Source: Bacteroidota bacterium
GTDB lineage: Bacteria > Bacteroidota > Bacteroidia > NS11-12g > UBA9320
Length of the DNA: 34,755 nucleotides
Assembly (NCBI GenBank): GCA_002746305.1
Contig: NVWV01000016.1
Location: 1-34,755, forward strand
Direction: 5' to 3'
Shown: piece after piece, positions 24,257 through 31,439 of the stretch
Position numbering within the stretch: the stretch's first letter is position 1
Layout of the letters: every line of letters starts with the position of its first letter
Notes under the pieces: model-generated
The model's database searches: none
What the model saw: only the letters and a program-made list of their open reading frames with translations
Told to the model about the DNA's origin: nothing
Position numbers and translations under genes: made by a program

Positions 24257-25333
24257 ATGAGCGATAAACCATGTGTAGGTATTACTATAGGTGATTTTAA
24301 TGGAATAGGTCCTGAACTTATTCTTAAAACACTGAGCAACGAGCTTGTGTTTAATTATTGCACCCCAATAGTGTATGCAAATACGTACGTCCTAAATTTT
24401 TATACTAGTTTATTGGAGCTAGCCTCACTTGATGTTAACATTGTCAAACGGAAAGAGGACATCAAAACGGGTATGGTAAACTTAAGAGTTTGCAGCCATG
24501 ATCAAATTAATATTACACCTGGAACTGCAAGTGTCGAAGCTGGAAAATTTGCTTATGACGCATTACAGTTAGCAGTACACGATGTTAAAGAAGGGTATAT
24601 CCAAAATATCCTCACAGCCCCTATAGATAAAAATAGCACTGTAGAGTCTGGGATGGAGTTTAATGGTCATACCCAATATTTTGCAAGTGAATTTCAATCT
24701 GAGGTTCAAATGATTCTGCTCAATGATAGTCTTCGAGTTGCCATGGTTACAGGCCATACGGCCTTATCCAACGTTACTGAGCAAATTACAACGGACAACA
24801 TTTTAACAAGCATTAAAGCCTTAAACCAAAACCTAAAATCAGACTTTGGAATAAGTAAACCAAAAATAGCAATCCTTGGAATTAACCCACATGGTGGAGA
24901 TAATGGATTAATGGGCTCTGAGGAAATTGATAAAATTAGACCCGCCATAGAGGCAGCTCAAGAGGAAGGAATTTTGGCCATTGGTCCATATCCTTCAGAC
25001 GGTTTTTTTGGTTCCTCAAATTCACAAAATTTTGATGGTGTTCTCGGAATGTATCACGACCAAGTTCTTATACCATTTAAGCAGATTGCATTTTCTAACG
25101 GCGTTAATTATACTGCAGGGTTACCCATTATACGAACATCTCCAGATCACGGCACCGCATATGATATTGCAGGAAAAGGAATCGCAGATACATCGTCTTT
25201 TGTAAATGCTCTTTACTTGATTAATAAGATTCACCGAAATAGACTTAGTTACTATGATTCGAGTATTCCTCAGTTGGAGTTTCGAGAGCATAGAAGAGAA
25301 AAATTCAGTATTGGAGTTCCCGATTTAAGATAA
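24257..25333 (+). CDS. pdxA: 4-hydroxythreonine-4-phosphate dehydrogenase
   Basis: Oxidises 4-phosphohydroxythreonine in the DXP-dependent pathway to pyridoxal phosphate. The 358-residue length fits. Motifs: GITIGDFNGIGPELILK at the N terminus, ILTAPIDKNS, the metal-binding GHTQYFA region, ILGINPHGGDNGLMGSEE, GMYHDQVLIPFK and RTSPDHGTAYDIAGKG with the conserved His residues that bind the divalent metal. It is separated from the next gene by a clear promoter and so may be its own transcript, although pdxA commonly precedes the DUF177/rpmF cluster in this phylum. Confidence 0.96.
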   Translation: MSDKPCVGITIGDFNGIGPELILKTLSNELVFNYCTPIVYANTYVLNFYTSLLELASLDVNIVKRKEDIKTGMVNLRVCSHDQINITPGTASVEAGKFAYDALQLAVHDVKEGYIQNILTAPIDKNSTVESGMEFNGHTQYFASEFQSEVQMILLNDSLRVAMVTGHTALSNVTEQITTDNILTSIKALNQNLKSDFGISKPKIAILGINPHGGDNGLMGSEEIDKIRPAIEAAQEEGILAIGPYPSDGFFGSSNSQNFDGVLGMYHDQVLIPFKQIAFSNGVNYTAGLPIIRTSPDHGTAYDIAGKGIADTSSFVNALYLINKIHRNRLSYYDSSIPQLEFREHRREKFSIGVPDLR

Positions 25334-25344
25334 CCAGCTTATTA

Positions 25345-25361
25345 TACTTGGTTTACAAGTA
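25345..25361. promoter_or_regulatory. Perfect inverted repeat over the -33 element (possible operator)
   Basis: TACTTG-GTTTA-CAAGTA: 6-base arms, 5-base centre. The left arm contains the TTG -33 element of the promoter for the rpmF/fatty-acid operon. It has no T-tract after it, so it is not a terminator. Repressor binding is inference. Confidence 0.45.
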
Positions 25362-25376
25362 AAATATTTACCTTTG
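25348..25376 (+). promoter_or_regulatory. Promoter of the DUF177-rpmF-plsX-fabH-acc operon
   Basis: TTG (25348-25350), 18 bases, TACCTTTG (25369-25376): full consensus for the phylum. The ATG of the first gene follows 13 bases after the -7 box. Confidence 0.78.
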
Positions 25377-25389
25377 CGGACTTTTTGCG

Positions 25390-25884
25390 ATGAAGTTGTC
25401 TGATTTTGATATAGATTTTATTAAATTTAAAAATGAAAAAGACAGTTTTAATTACAAACTGAATAATACGTTCTTTGGATTAAAAGAGAATAGCCTTTAT
25501 CACTCTTGTGAGATAGATGCTGTGGTACATTGTACTAGAAATGAAAACAACATAACTCTTGATTTTGAGCTTGTTGGTTTCATGGATTCACAATGTGACA
25601 GATGTTTAAACAACATCAAAATTGAGGTGAAAACTGATAGAAATGAAGTCATACGACTTACATCTAATGAAGATTTGCTGAAAGAGGAAAGCTACATATC
25701 TATTAACAATCAAGTATACAATGTATACGATTCGCTCTACGAGCAAATTTGTTTATATATGCCTTCAAGAATGATATGCGAAATCTCCAAAGATCAAAAA
25801 ACATGTAAAATAGAACATCCCATTACCGAAAAAGAAGAAGAGGTAGATGAGAGATGGGCAGAACTAAAAAAATTAATAAAATAA
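25390..25884 (+). CDS. DUF177 / YceD-family protein
   Basis: A 164-residue protein of the family found upstream of rpmF in nearly all bacteria. The conserved CxxC-type element appears as SQCDRCLNNIKIEV around residues 73-86. An acidic segment near the C terminus (EKEEEVDERWAELKKLIK) includes the DxRWxxLkkL motif that ends this family. Relatives have been linked to 23S rRNA accumulation and ribosome assembly. Position immediately before rpmF (4 bases between them) and the two motifs make the assignment secure; the exact function is unresolved. Confidence 0.88.
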   Translation: MKLSDFDIDFIKFKNEKDSFNYKLNNTFFGLKENSLYHSCEIDAVVHCTRNENNITLDFELVGFMDSQCDRCLNNIKIEVKTDRNEVIRLTSNEDLLKEESYISINNQVYNVYDSLYEQICLYMPSRMICEISKDQKTCKIEHPITEKEEEVDERWAELKKLIK

Positions 25885-25888
25885 GAAA

Positions 25889-26074
25889 ATGGCACATCCT
25901 AAACGTAAAATCTCCAAAACGAGAAGAGACAAAAGAAGAACTCATTACAAATTAGGCAATAGACAGCTTCATAGAGATCCGTCTACAGGTGAAGTACACC
26001 TTTATCATAGACTAAATCTTGAAACTGGCATGTACAGAGGTGTTCAGGTTTTGGAACCTAAAGACGCTGAGTAA
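25889..26074 (+). CDS. rpmF: 50S ribosomal protein L32
   Basis: A 61-residue basic protein with the L32 opening MAHPKRKISKTRRDKRRTHY and the segment STGEVHLYHRLNLETGMYRG. It has no cysteine, so it is the zinc-free form; the zinc-ribbon type has two Cys pairs at these positions. It is translated together with the DUF177 gene before it and plsX 6 bases after it. Confidence 0.97.
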   Translation: MAHPKRKISKTRRDKRRTHYKLGNRQLHRDPSTGEVHLYHRLNLETGMYRGVQVLEPKDAE

Positions 26075-26080
26075 TAGCTT

Positions 26081-27028
26081 ATGAGAATTGGCATAGATGC
26101 CATGGGGGGTGATTTTGCCCCTGAAGAGTGTATAAAAGCAGTACTTGAAGAAGCAAGTATAGAAAACTGTGAGTACGAGTTTTTTATTTTTGGTGAAGAA
26201 CACTCTTTAAGTTCTTATGCGGATGATTTAGACCATCCAAACATCACAGTAATATTTACTGGTGAGAGCATTGGTATGGGAGAACACGCTACCAAAGCAG
26301 TTGCTTCCAAAAAGGATTCTAGCATAAATGTTGGAATGCACTATTTGGCAACTGATAAAATTGATGCTTTTCTAGGTGCTGGAAATACTGGAGCTATGAT
26401 GGTTTCCGCACTCTATCAAGTTAAAACCATCGATGGTATTGATCGACCCGCTCTATCCTCAGTATTACCACAACAGAGTGGAATCACAGGTGTACTTCTT
26501 GATGTTGGTGCTAATAGTGATTTAAAGCCTGAAACATTAGCAAAATTTGCTGTTTTGGGTAGCGAGTTTGCAAAGGCAGTTTACAACATTGATAATCCTC
26601 GTGTAGGACTAGTAAACATCGGTGAGGAGGAAGAAAAAGGAAATCTTCTAACAAAAGCTGCATTCCCAATGCTTAAAGCTCAAAAAGGAATAAATTTCAT
26701 AGGAAACATTGAAGGGAGACATTTATTCAATGATCTTGTTGATGTGGCCGTTTGTGATGGCTTTACTGGCAATGTAATTGTAAAATCTTGCGAAGGCTTT
26801 TTCTACAATCTATTGAAACGAGGTGTAGAAGATGACTTTTTGAATAAATTCAACTTTGAGCATTATGGTGGTACTCCAATTCTTGGAATTAAAAAGCCAG
26901 TAATCATTGGCCACGGAATTACCAAAGCCAAAACATTTCGAAATATGATAAAACTCTCTAAAAATGTTGTAGATTCAAAATTAATTTCTAAGATTGAACT
27001 ATCGTTTTCTGAAGCAACGAGTGGTTAA
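26081..27028 (+). CDS. plsX: Phosphate acyltransferase PlsX
   Basis: Makes acyl-phosphate from acyl-ACP, the donor for PlsY in phosphatidic acid synthesis. A peripheral membrane enzyme of 315 residues. Motifs: RIGIDAMGGDFAPE at the N terminus, SSINVGMHYLATDKIDAFLGAGNTGAMM, LLDVGANSDLKPETLAKFA, VGLVNIGEEEEKGN and VCDGFTGNVIVKSCEG near the C terminus, all diagnostic. It lies between rpmF and fabH, the standard order for coupling lipid synthesis to ribosome production. Confidence 0.97.
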   Translation: MRIGIDAMGGDFAPEECIKAVLEEASIENCEYEFFIFGEEHSLSSYADDLDHPNITVIFTGESIGMGEHATKAVASKKDSSINVGMHYLATDKIDAFLGAGNTGAMMVSALYQVKTIDGIDRPALSSVLPQQSGITGVLLDVGANSDLKPETLAKFAVLGSEFAKAVYNIDNPRVGLVNIGEEEEKGNLLTKAAFPMLKAQKGINFIGNIEGRHLFNDLVDVAVCDGFTGNVIVKSCEGFFYNLLKRGVEDDFLNKFNFEHYGGTPILGIKKPVIIGHGITKAKTFRNMIKLSKNVVDSKLISKIELSFSEATSG

Positions 27029-27053
27029 ATAATCAAAAACTAAATATTATTAT

Positions 27054-28040
27054 ATGCGAGCAGCTATTACAGCAGTAGGTGGCTATGTACCTGAAAAGGT
27101 CTTAACAAACAAGGATTTAGAAAAGCTTGTAGATACTTCTGACGAGTGGATACAAAGCAGAACAGGAATAAAAGAACGAAGGGTTATGGAAGATGGAACC
27201 GCCACAAGTGATATTTGTGTTGCATCCATTGAAAAAATCTTAAAAAAACGTAGTCTTAAGGCAGAAGACATTGATTTAATTATCGTTGCCACTGTTACAC
27301 CTGATCACGTTTTTCCCGCCACGGCAAACATTGTTTCTGATAAATTGGGAGCTATAAATGCATGGGGATTTGATGTAAGTGCGGCTTGTTCTGGATTCTT
27401 ATATGCCCTTGAGACTGGGTCCAAGTTTATTGAATGTGGCAAACACAAGAAGGTCATTGTATGTGGGGCAGATAAAATGTCAGCAATTGTCAACTATGAA
27501 GATAGAAATACCTGCATCATTTTTGGAGACGGAGGAGGTGCTGTACTTCTAGAACCATCTGAAGACGAAAACATAGGCATAATAGATAGTATATTGAAAT
27601 CAGATGGCTCAGGGCGTGAATTCCTACATCAGAAAGCTGGAGGTTCTATGAATCCTCCAACACATGAAACAATAGACGCTCGTGAGCATTTTGTATTCCA
27701 AGAAGGGAAAACCGTATTCAAATTTGCAGTAACAAACATGGCACAGGTTAGTAGAGACATAATGGATCGGAATAACCTAACAGGTGCCGATGTAGACTAT
27801 CTTGCTGCACACCAAGCAAATCTAAGAATAATAGATGCTACCGCTAAACGGATGGAATTGGACCAAGAAAAGGTTCTTATAAATATTCAAAAGTATGGAA
27901 ATACTACCGCTGGAACCATACCACTATTATTGTCAGATTTTGAATCTAAATTTAAAAAGGGTGATAATATTATTCTTGCTGCTTTTGGCGGAGGCTTTAC
28001 TTGGGGAGCTATTTACCTGAAGTGGGCATACAATTCATAA
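27054..28040 (+). CDS. fabH: Beta-ketoacyl-ACP synthase III
   Basis: Starts fatty-acid chains by condensing a short acyl-CoA with malonyl-ACP. The 328 residues carry the thiolase-fold catalytic triad Cys112 (SAACSGFLYALE), His253 (AAHQANLRI) and Asn283 (YGNTTAGT), plus the N-terminal SDEWIQSRTGIKERR loop and the C-terminal GDNIILAAFGGGFTWGA. Branched or straight primer preference cannot be predicted. It is 25 bases after plsX and 41 before accB. No elongation-factor P gene lies between fabH and accB, although that arrangement is often seen in relatives. Confidence 0.96.
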   Translation: MRAAITAVGGYVPEKVLTNKDLEKLVDTSDEWIQSRTGIKERRVMEDGTATSDICVASIEKILKKRSLKAEDIDLIIVATVTPDHVFPATANIVSDKLGAINAWGFDVSAACSGFLYALETGSKFIECGKHKKVIVCGADKMSAIVNYEDRNTCIIFGDGGGAVLLEPSEDENIGIIDSILKSDGSGREFLHQKAGGSMNPPTHETIDAREHFVFQEGKTVFKFAVTNMAQVSRDIMDRNNLTGADVDYLAAHQANLRIIDATAKRMELDQEKVLINIQKYGNTTAGTIPLLLSDFESKFKKGDNIILAAFGGGFTWGAIYLKWAYNS

Positions 28041-28081
28041 ACTAACATTTTATACTATTTTCGTTAAAGATTAAATAAGAC

Positions 28082-28534
28082 ATGGACTTAAAAGAAATTC
28101 AAACCTTAATCAAATTTATCTCATCATCTAAAGTTGATGAAGTATCAATTGAGAAAAAAGATTTTAAAATAAAAATAAAAAGGAACAGCACTGTGCCCAC
28201 ACAAACAGTTACGGCTCCTATTTATCAAGCACCACCAGTAGCAGTAAATGCTCCTACAGAAGCTCCCAAAACGGAAGTTCCTGCGGTTTCCAATACTGAA
28301 GAGATAAAATCTCCCATGATTGGTACATTCTACCGTAAATCTTCACCAGATAAACCATTGTTTGTTGAAGTAGGTGACACCATAGAAAAAGGTCAAGTGA
28401 TTTGTATTATTGAAGCTATGAAATTATTCAATGAGATAGAATCAGAAGTGAGTGGTAAAATTGTTAAAGTATTGGTTGATGATTCTCAACCTGTCGAATA
28501 CGATCAACCACTTTTCTTAGTTGAACCTAACTAA
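28082..28534 (+). CDS. accB: Biotin carboxyl carrier protein of acetyl-CoA carboxylase
   Basis: A 150-residue BCCP. It has an N-terminal helical dimerisation region (MDLKEIQTLIKFISSSKVDEV), a Pro/Ala/Thr-rich flexible linker (about 37-72) and a C-terminal biotinyl domain with EAMKL, in which Lys114 is the biotinylated residue. The domain begins at IKSPMIGTFYRKSSPD. It carries CO2 from biotin carboxylase to the carboxyltransferase. AccC follows after 6 bases, so the two are made together. Confidence 0.96.
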   Translation: MDLKEIQTLIKFISSSKVDEVSIEKKDFKIKIKRNSTVPTQTVTAPIYQAPPVAVNAPTEAPKTEVPAVSNTEEIKSPMIGTFYRKSSPDKPLFVEVGDTIEKGQVICIIEAMKLFNEIESEVSGKIVKVLVDDSQPVEYDQPLFLVEPN

Positions 28535-28540
28535 ATCCTA

Positions 28541-29881
28541 ATGTTCAAGAAAATATTAATTGCTAATCGAGGTGAGATAGCCCTTAGGATTATTCGTACC
28601 TGTAAAGAAATGGGTATTTCTACAGTTGCTGTTTATTCCACTGCAGACCGAGACAGTCTACATGTAAAGTTTGCCGACGAAGCAGTATGTATTGGTCCAG
28701 CACCAAGTCCGCAATCCTACTTAAAAATGCCCAATATAATAGCAGCAGCAGAAATAACCAATGCTGATGCAATACATCCTGGATATGGTTTCCTATCTGA
28801 AAATGCCATTTTTTCTGGAATGTGTAAAGATCATGGTATCAAGTTTATCGGTGCTAGTGCAGAGATGATTGATGGTATGGGTGATAAATCCAATGCAAAA
28901 GCAACTATGATTGCCGCTGGAGTTCCTTGTGTTCCTGGTTCAATTGGTCTTTTGAAAGATGAAAAAGATGGATTGAAAACTGCAAAAAAAATAGGATATC
29001 CAGTTATGCTAAAAGCCACTGCTGGAGGTGGTGGTCGAGGAATGCGTCTAATCTGGAAAGAGGAAGATTTTTCTGACGCATGGTCCAGTGCTAGACAGGA
29101 ATCTAAGGCTGCATTTGGAAATGATGCAATGTATTTAGAGAAATTCATTGAGGAACCTAGACATATTGAGATTCAAATAGTCGGTGATCAATACGGTAAG
29201 GTGTGTCACTTATCTGAAAGAGATTGTTCAATTCAACGTAGGCACCAAAAGCTTCTTGAAGAAGCTCCCTCTCCGTTTGCAGATGATGATCTACGTACCC
29301 GTATGGGAGAAGCTGCTATTAAAGCAGGTGAAGCTATAGGTTATGAAGGTGTTGGAACAGTAGAATTTCTAGTTGATAAACACAAGAATTTCTACTTTAT
29401 GGAAATGAATGTACGTATTCAAGTAGAGCACCCAGTCACCGAAGAAATAATTAGTTTTGACCTTGTAAAGGAACAAATTAAAGTAGCTGCAGGTATACCT
29501 ATGAGTGGTAAAAATTATCTCCCTCTGAAACACTCAATAGAATGCCGTATAAATGCAGAAGATCCATTTAATGATTATAGGCCTAGTCCTGGTAAGATTG
29601 AAGTACTACATAAGCCTGGAGGGCATGGCGTAAGGATTGATTCACACATATATGCTGGATATACAATCCCACCTCATTATGACTCTTTGATTGCCAAACT
29701 TATTGTTTCAGCTCAAACAAGAGAGGAGTGCATTGTCAAAATGGAAAGAGCCCTTTCTGAGTTTACCATCGAGGGAATTAAAACTACAATTCCATTGCAC
29801 CTTAAACTTATGAAAGATCCTGACTTTAGGGCCGGTAATTTTACAACGAAGTTTATGGAAACTTTTGACATCAATGCCTAA
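28541..29881 (+). CDS. accC: Biotin carboxylase subunit of acetyl-CoA carboxylase
   Basis: An ATP-grasp enzyme of 446 residues that carboxylates biotin on AccB. Features: N-terminal FKKILIANRGEIALRIIRTCKEMG, the HPGYGFLSENA loop, the glycine-rich ATP lid AGGGGRGMRL (about 161-170), the ERDCSIQRRHQKLLEEAPS segment, and the active-site FYFMEMNVRIQVEHPVTEE (about 284-302). Length is standard for a free AccC and excludes a pyruvate carboxylase-type fusion. The carboxyltransferase genes are not in the window. Confidence 0.97.
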   Translation: MFKKILIANRGEIALRIIRTCKEMGISTVAVYSTADRDSLHVKFADEAVCIGPAPSPQSYLKMPNIIAAAEITNADAIHPGYGFLSENAIFSGMCKDHGIKFIGASAEMIDGMGDKSNAKATMIAAGVPCVPGSIGLLKDEKDGLKTAKKIGYPVMLKATAGGGGRGMRLIWKEEDFSDAWSSARQESKAAFGNDAMYLEKFIEEPRHIEIQIVGDQYGKVCHLSERDCSIQRRHQKLLEEAPSPFADDDLRTRMGEAAIKAGEAIGYEGVGTVEFLVDKHKNFYFMEMNVRIQVEHPVTEEIISFDLVKEQIKVAAGIPMSGKNYLPLKHSIECRINAEDPFNDYRPSPGKIEVLHKPGGHGVRIDSHIYAGYTIPPHYDSLIAKLIVSAQTREECIVKMERALSEFTIEGIKTTIPLHLKLMKDPDFRAGNFTTKFMETFDINA

Positions 29882-29981
29882 GCATTTGTCATTGTAAGCC
29901 TGCATTTCACCATATTTTTATGGGCACTCACCATATTTAGATAAAGAATACCTCCTTCTAAATTATACTTGTGCTAGATAA

Positions 29982-30077
29982 ATGATTAGGAATTTTAAAC
30001 AAATAAAGTCCTTGGGTCTAGTGTATATACTAGCAGCTTTAGTAGTTGTTAATATTGTCCTTTGGGTAATCATATAA
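29982..30077 (+). CDS. Membrane micro-protein, 31 residues
   Basis: ATG at 29982, TAA at 30075-30077. Ten polar or basic residues (MIRNFKQIKS) precede one hydrophobic segment that runs to the C terminus (LGLVYILAALVVVNIVLWVII), so it would be an N-in single-pass protein ending in the membrane. It lies 100 bases after accC and directly before a strong terminator whose A-run begins in its stop codon. A TATACTTG box at 29964-29971 (one mismatch to TAnnTTTG) could drive it, or it could be read from the acc transcript. No family is recognised. The clean topology and position support it, but nothing else does. Confidence 0.5.
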   Translation: MIRNFKQIKSLGLVYILAALVVVNIVLWVII

Positions 30078-30114
30078 AAAAAGGGTTGGATGTTTTACAT
30101 CCAACCCTTTTTTT
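30076..30114. terminator. Strong bidirectional terminator
   Basis: GGGTTGGATG (30083-30092) pairs perfectly with CATCCAACCC (30098-30107) around a 5-base loop. An A-run lies before it and a T-run after, so it ends transcripts from accC and the micro-protein on one strand and from the sorting-domain gene on the other. Confidence 0.93.
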
Positions 30115-30127
30115 ATAATACAATATC

Positions 30128-30799
30128 TTATTGCTTATGCAATACACTTGAAAAATTTTGATTCCCTTCAATTCTCAGTATATAAATACCTTTTGTTAGT
30201 GACTCAATGTTTAACTGGTCACCTGAATTGATTTTGCTAGATATCTGAAGATTCCCTAATATATCATATACTTTAACAACTTCTGTTCCGCCATTTTCCA
30301 ATTCTATCGTTACAAAATCACTTGCTGGGTTCGGATATGCTCTAAACTTCGATTGACTTGGTAAGTCAACATTTGCAGTTCTTGCATGCAAATCTAATGT
30401 TAATGAATCCTTTATTAGTCCATCTTTAGCAGACCTAACTTCGATAGTTACAAGTCCGTCACCATGCATATCAAAAAAAGAAAAACCAAGCTTGAATTGT
30501 TCCTGTTCTCCCATTCCTAAATTGAACGTATAATCACCGCTTGGACTTGAAATACATAAATCTCCATTACAAACTGTAAGCTCCCATTCACTTGGTTTAT
30601 TTACATTCACAACATGCCAAATAAATACGGTATCACTCGCATCAGTAGTATTATTAGACAAATAACTTTTGCCAGAATAGTCGAAATCACCACTAAAAGC
30701 ATTTTGATTGACTAGCGTGTCAGCATCAAACGAAATCTGTGCATTTGAGGTAAAAGATAAAGCTACAAGAGCTAAAAGTAAAGTAAGTTGTTTTTTCAT
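30128..30799 (-). CDS. Secreted protein with type IX secretion C-terminal sorting domain
   Basis: A 223-residue protein with a cleavable signal (MKKQLTLLLALVALSFTSNAQ). The middle beta-rich region (about 22-145) has two Cys in close sequence (ELTVCNGDLCISS), likely a disulfide, and resembles no enzyme I can name. The C-terminal 75 residues form a type A sorting domain: FRAYPNPASDFVTIELENGG, VKVYDILGNLQ and LTKGIYILRIEGN. Such domains direct outer-membrane passage by the type IX system and are then removed. It is 11 bases after the NifU-like gene on the same strand and shares its promoter, an unusual pairing for a secreted protein. Confidence 0.88.
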   Translation of the reverse strand: MKKQLTLLLALVALSFTSNAQISFDADTLVNQNAFSGDFDYSGKSYLSNNTTDASDTVFIWHVVNVNKPSEWELTVCNGDLCISSPSGDYTFNLGMGEQEQFKLGFSFFDMHGDGLVTIEVRSAKDGLIKDSLTLDLHARTANVDLPSQSKFRAYPNPASDFVTIELENGGTEVVKVYDILGNLQISSKINSGDQLNIESLTKGIYILRIEGNQNFSSVLHKQ

Positions 30800-30810
30800 A
30801 TTTTTAAAAA

Positions 30811-31374
30811 TTAAGCCGCTTCAGCTTCTACAGCTTCCACTTCTGGTATCATTCTTTTTAGTAAATTTTCTATGCCCGCCTTTAAAGTCAATGTACTACT
30901 TGGACAACCGCTACAAGACCCTTTCATTGTCACAGTAACCACTCCTTCTTCAAAACTCTTAAAATCGATAGCTCCACCATCCATTTCCACAGCAGGACGA
31001 ACATGATCCTCAAGCAATTGCTTTATCTTGGTCACTACATCTGATTCTTCTTCTGGGGTTAAATTTTCTTTAACAACCACTATAGGCTTCTCAGCTTCCA
31101 AGTACTCTTGAACAAACTTCTTTAATTGTGGAATTATATCGAACCACTCATAGTTTTCCTTCTTAGTTACAGAAACAAAGTTGTTCATTATAAAAACACC
31201 CTTAACAAAGTCATAATTAAATAACTCTTTAGCCATCGGGCATTCATCCAATCCTTCTTTGACCCGAAAGTCAATACTGTCATTTGGCAGTATCATCTTA
31301 TTCGCGACGAATTTCATCGACTCAGGATTCGGAGTCTTCTCCGAGTATATAGTTATTACGTCAGCTAATTCCAT
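30811..31374 (-). CDS. NifU-family iron-sulfur cluster scaffold/carrier (Nfu type)
   Basis: A 187-residue two-domain Nfu protein. The N-terminal domain (ITIYSEKTPNPESMKFVAN; CPMAKELFNYDFVKGVFI) is the Nfu_N fold. The C-terminal domain has DGGAIDFKSFEEGVVTVTMKGSCSGCPSS with the CxxC pair Cys154/Cys157 that holds a bridging [4Fe-4S] cluster between two subunits. It delivers clusters to apoproteins in the cytoplasm. The gene has its own -7 box upstream, and the adjacent helicase-nuclease, which appears to need a cluster, is a conceivable client, although general use is more likely. Confidence 0.93.
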   Translation of the reverse strand: MELADVITIYSEKTPNPESMKFVANKMILPNDSIDFRVKEGLDECPMAKELFNYDFVKGVFIMNNFVSVTKKENYEWFDIIPQLKKFVQEYLEAEKPIVVVKENLTPEEESDVVTKIKQLLEDHVRPAVEMDGGAIDFKSFEEGVVTVTMKGSCSGCPSSTLTLKAGIENLLKRMIPEVEAVEAEAA

Positions 31375-31392
31375 TTGTTATTTATAACGTTT

Positions 31393-31400
31393 CAAAGGTA
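31393..31400 (-). promoter_or_regulatory. -7 element of the NifU-like gene
   Basis: The minus strand reads TACCTTTG, a perfect TAnnTTTG box, 18 bases before the ATG at 31374. There is no TTG at the expected -33 distance. Confidence 0.58.
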
Positions 31401-31439
31401 GTTAATGTTTTTTAAGCTAAAGACCATTAATCGTCATCT

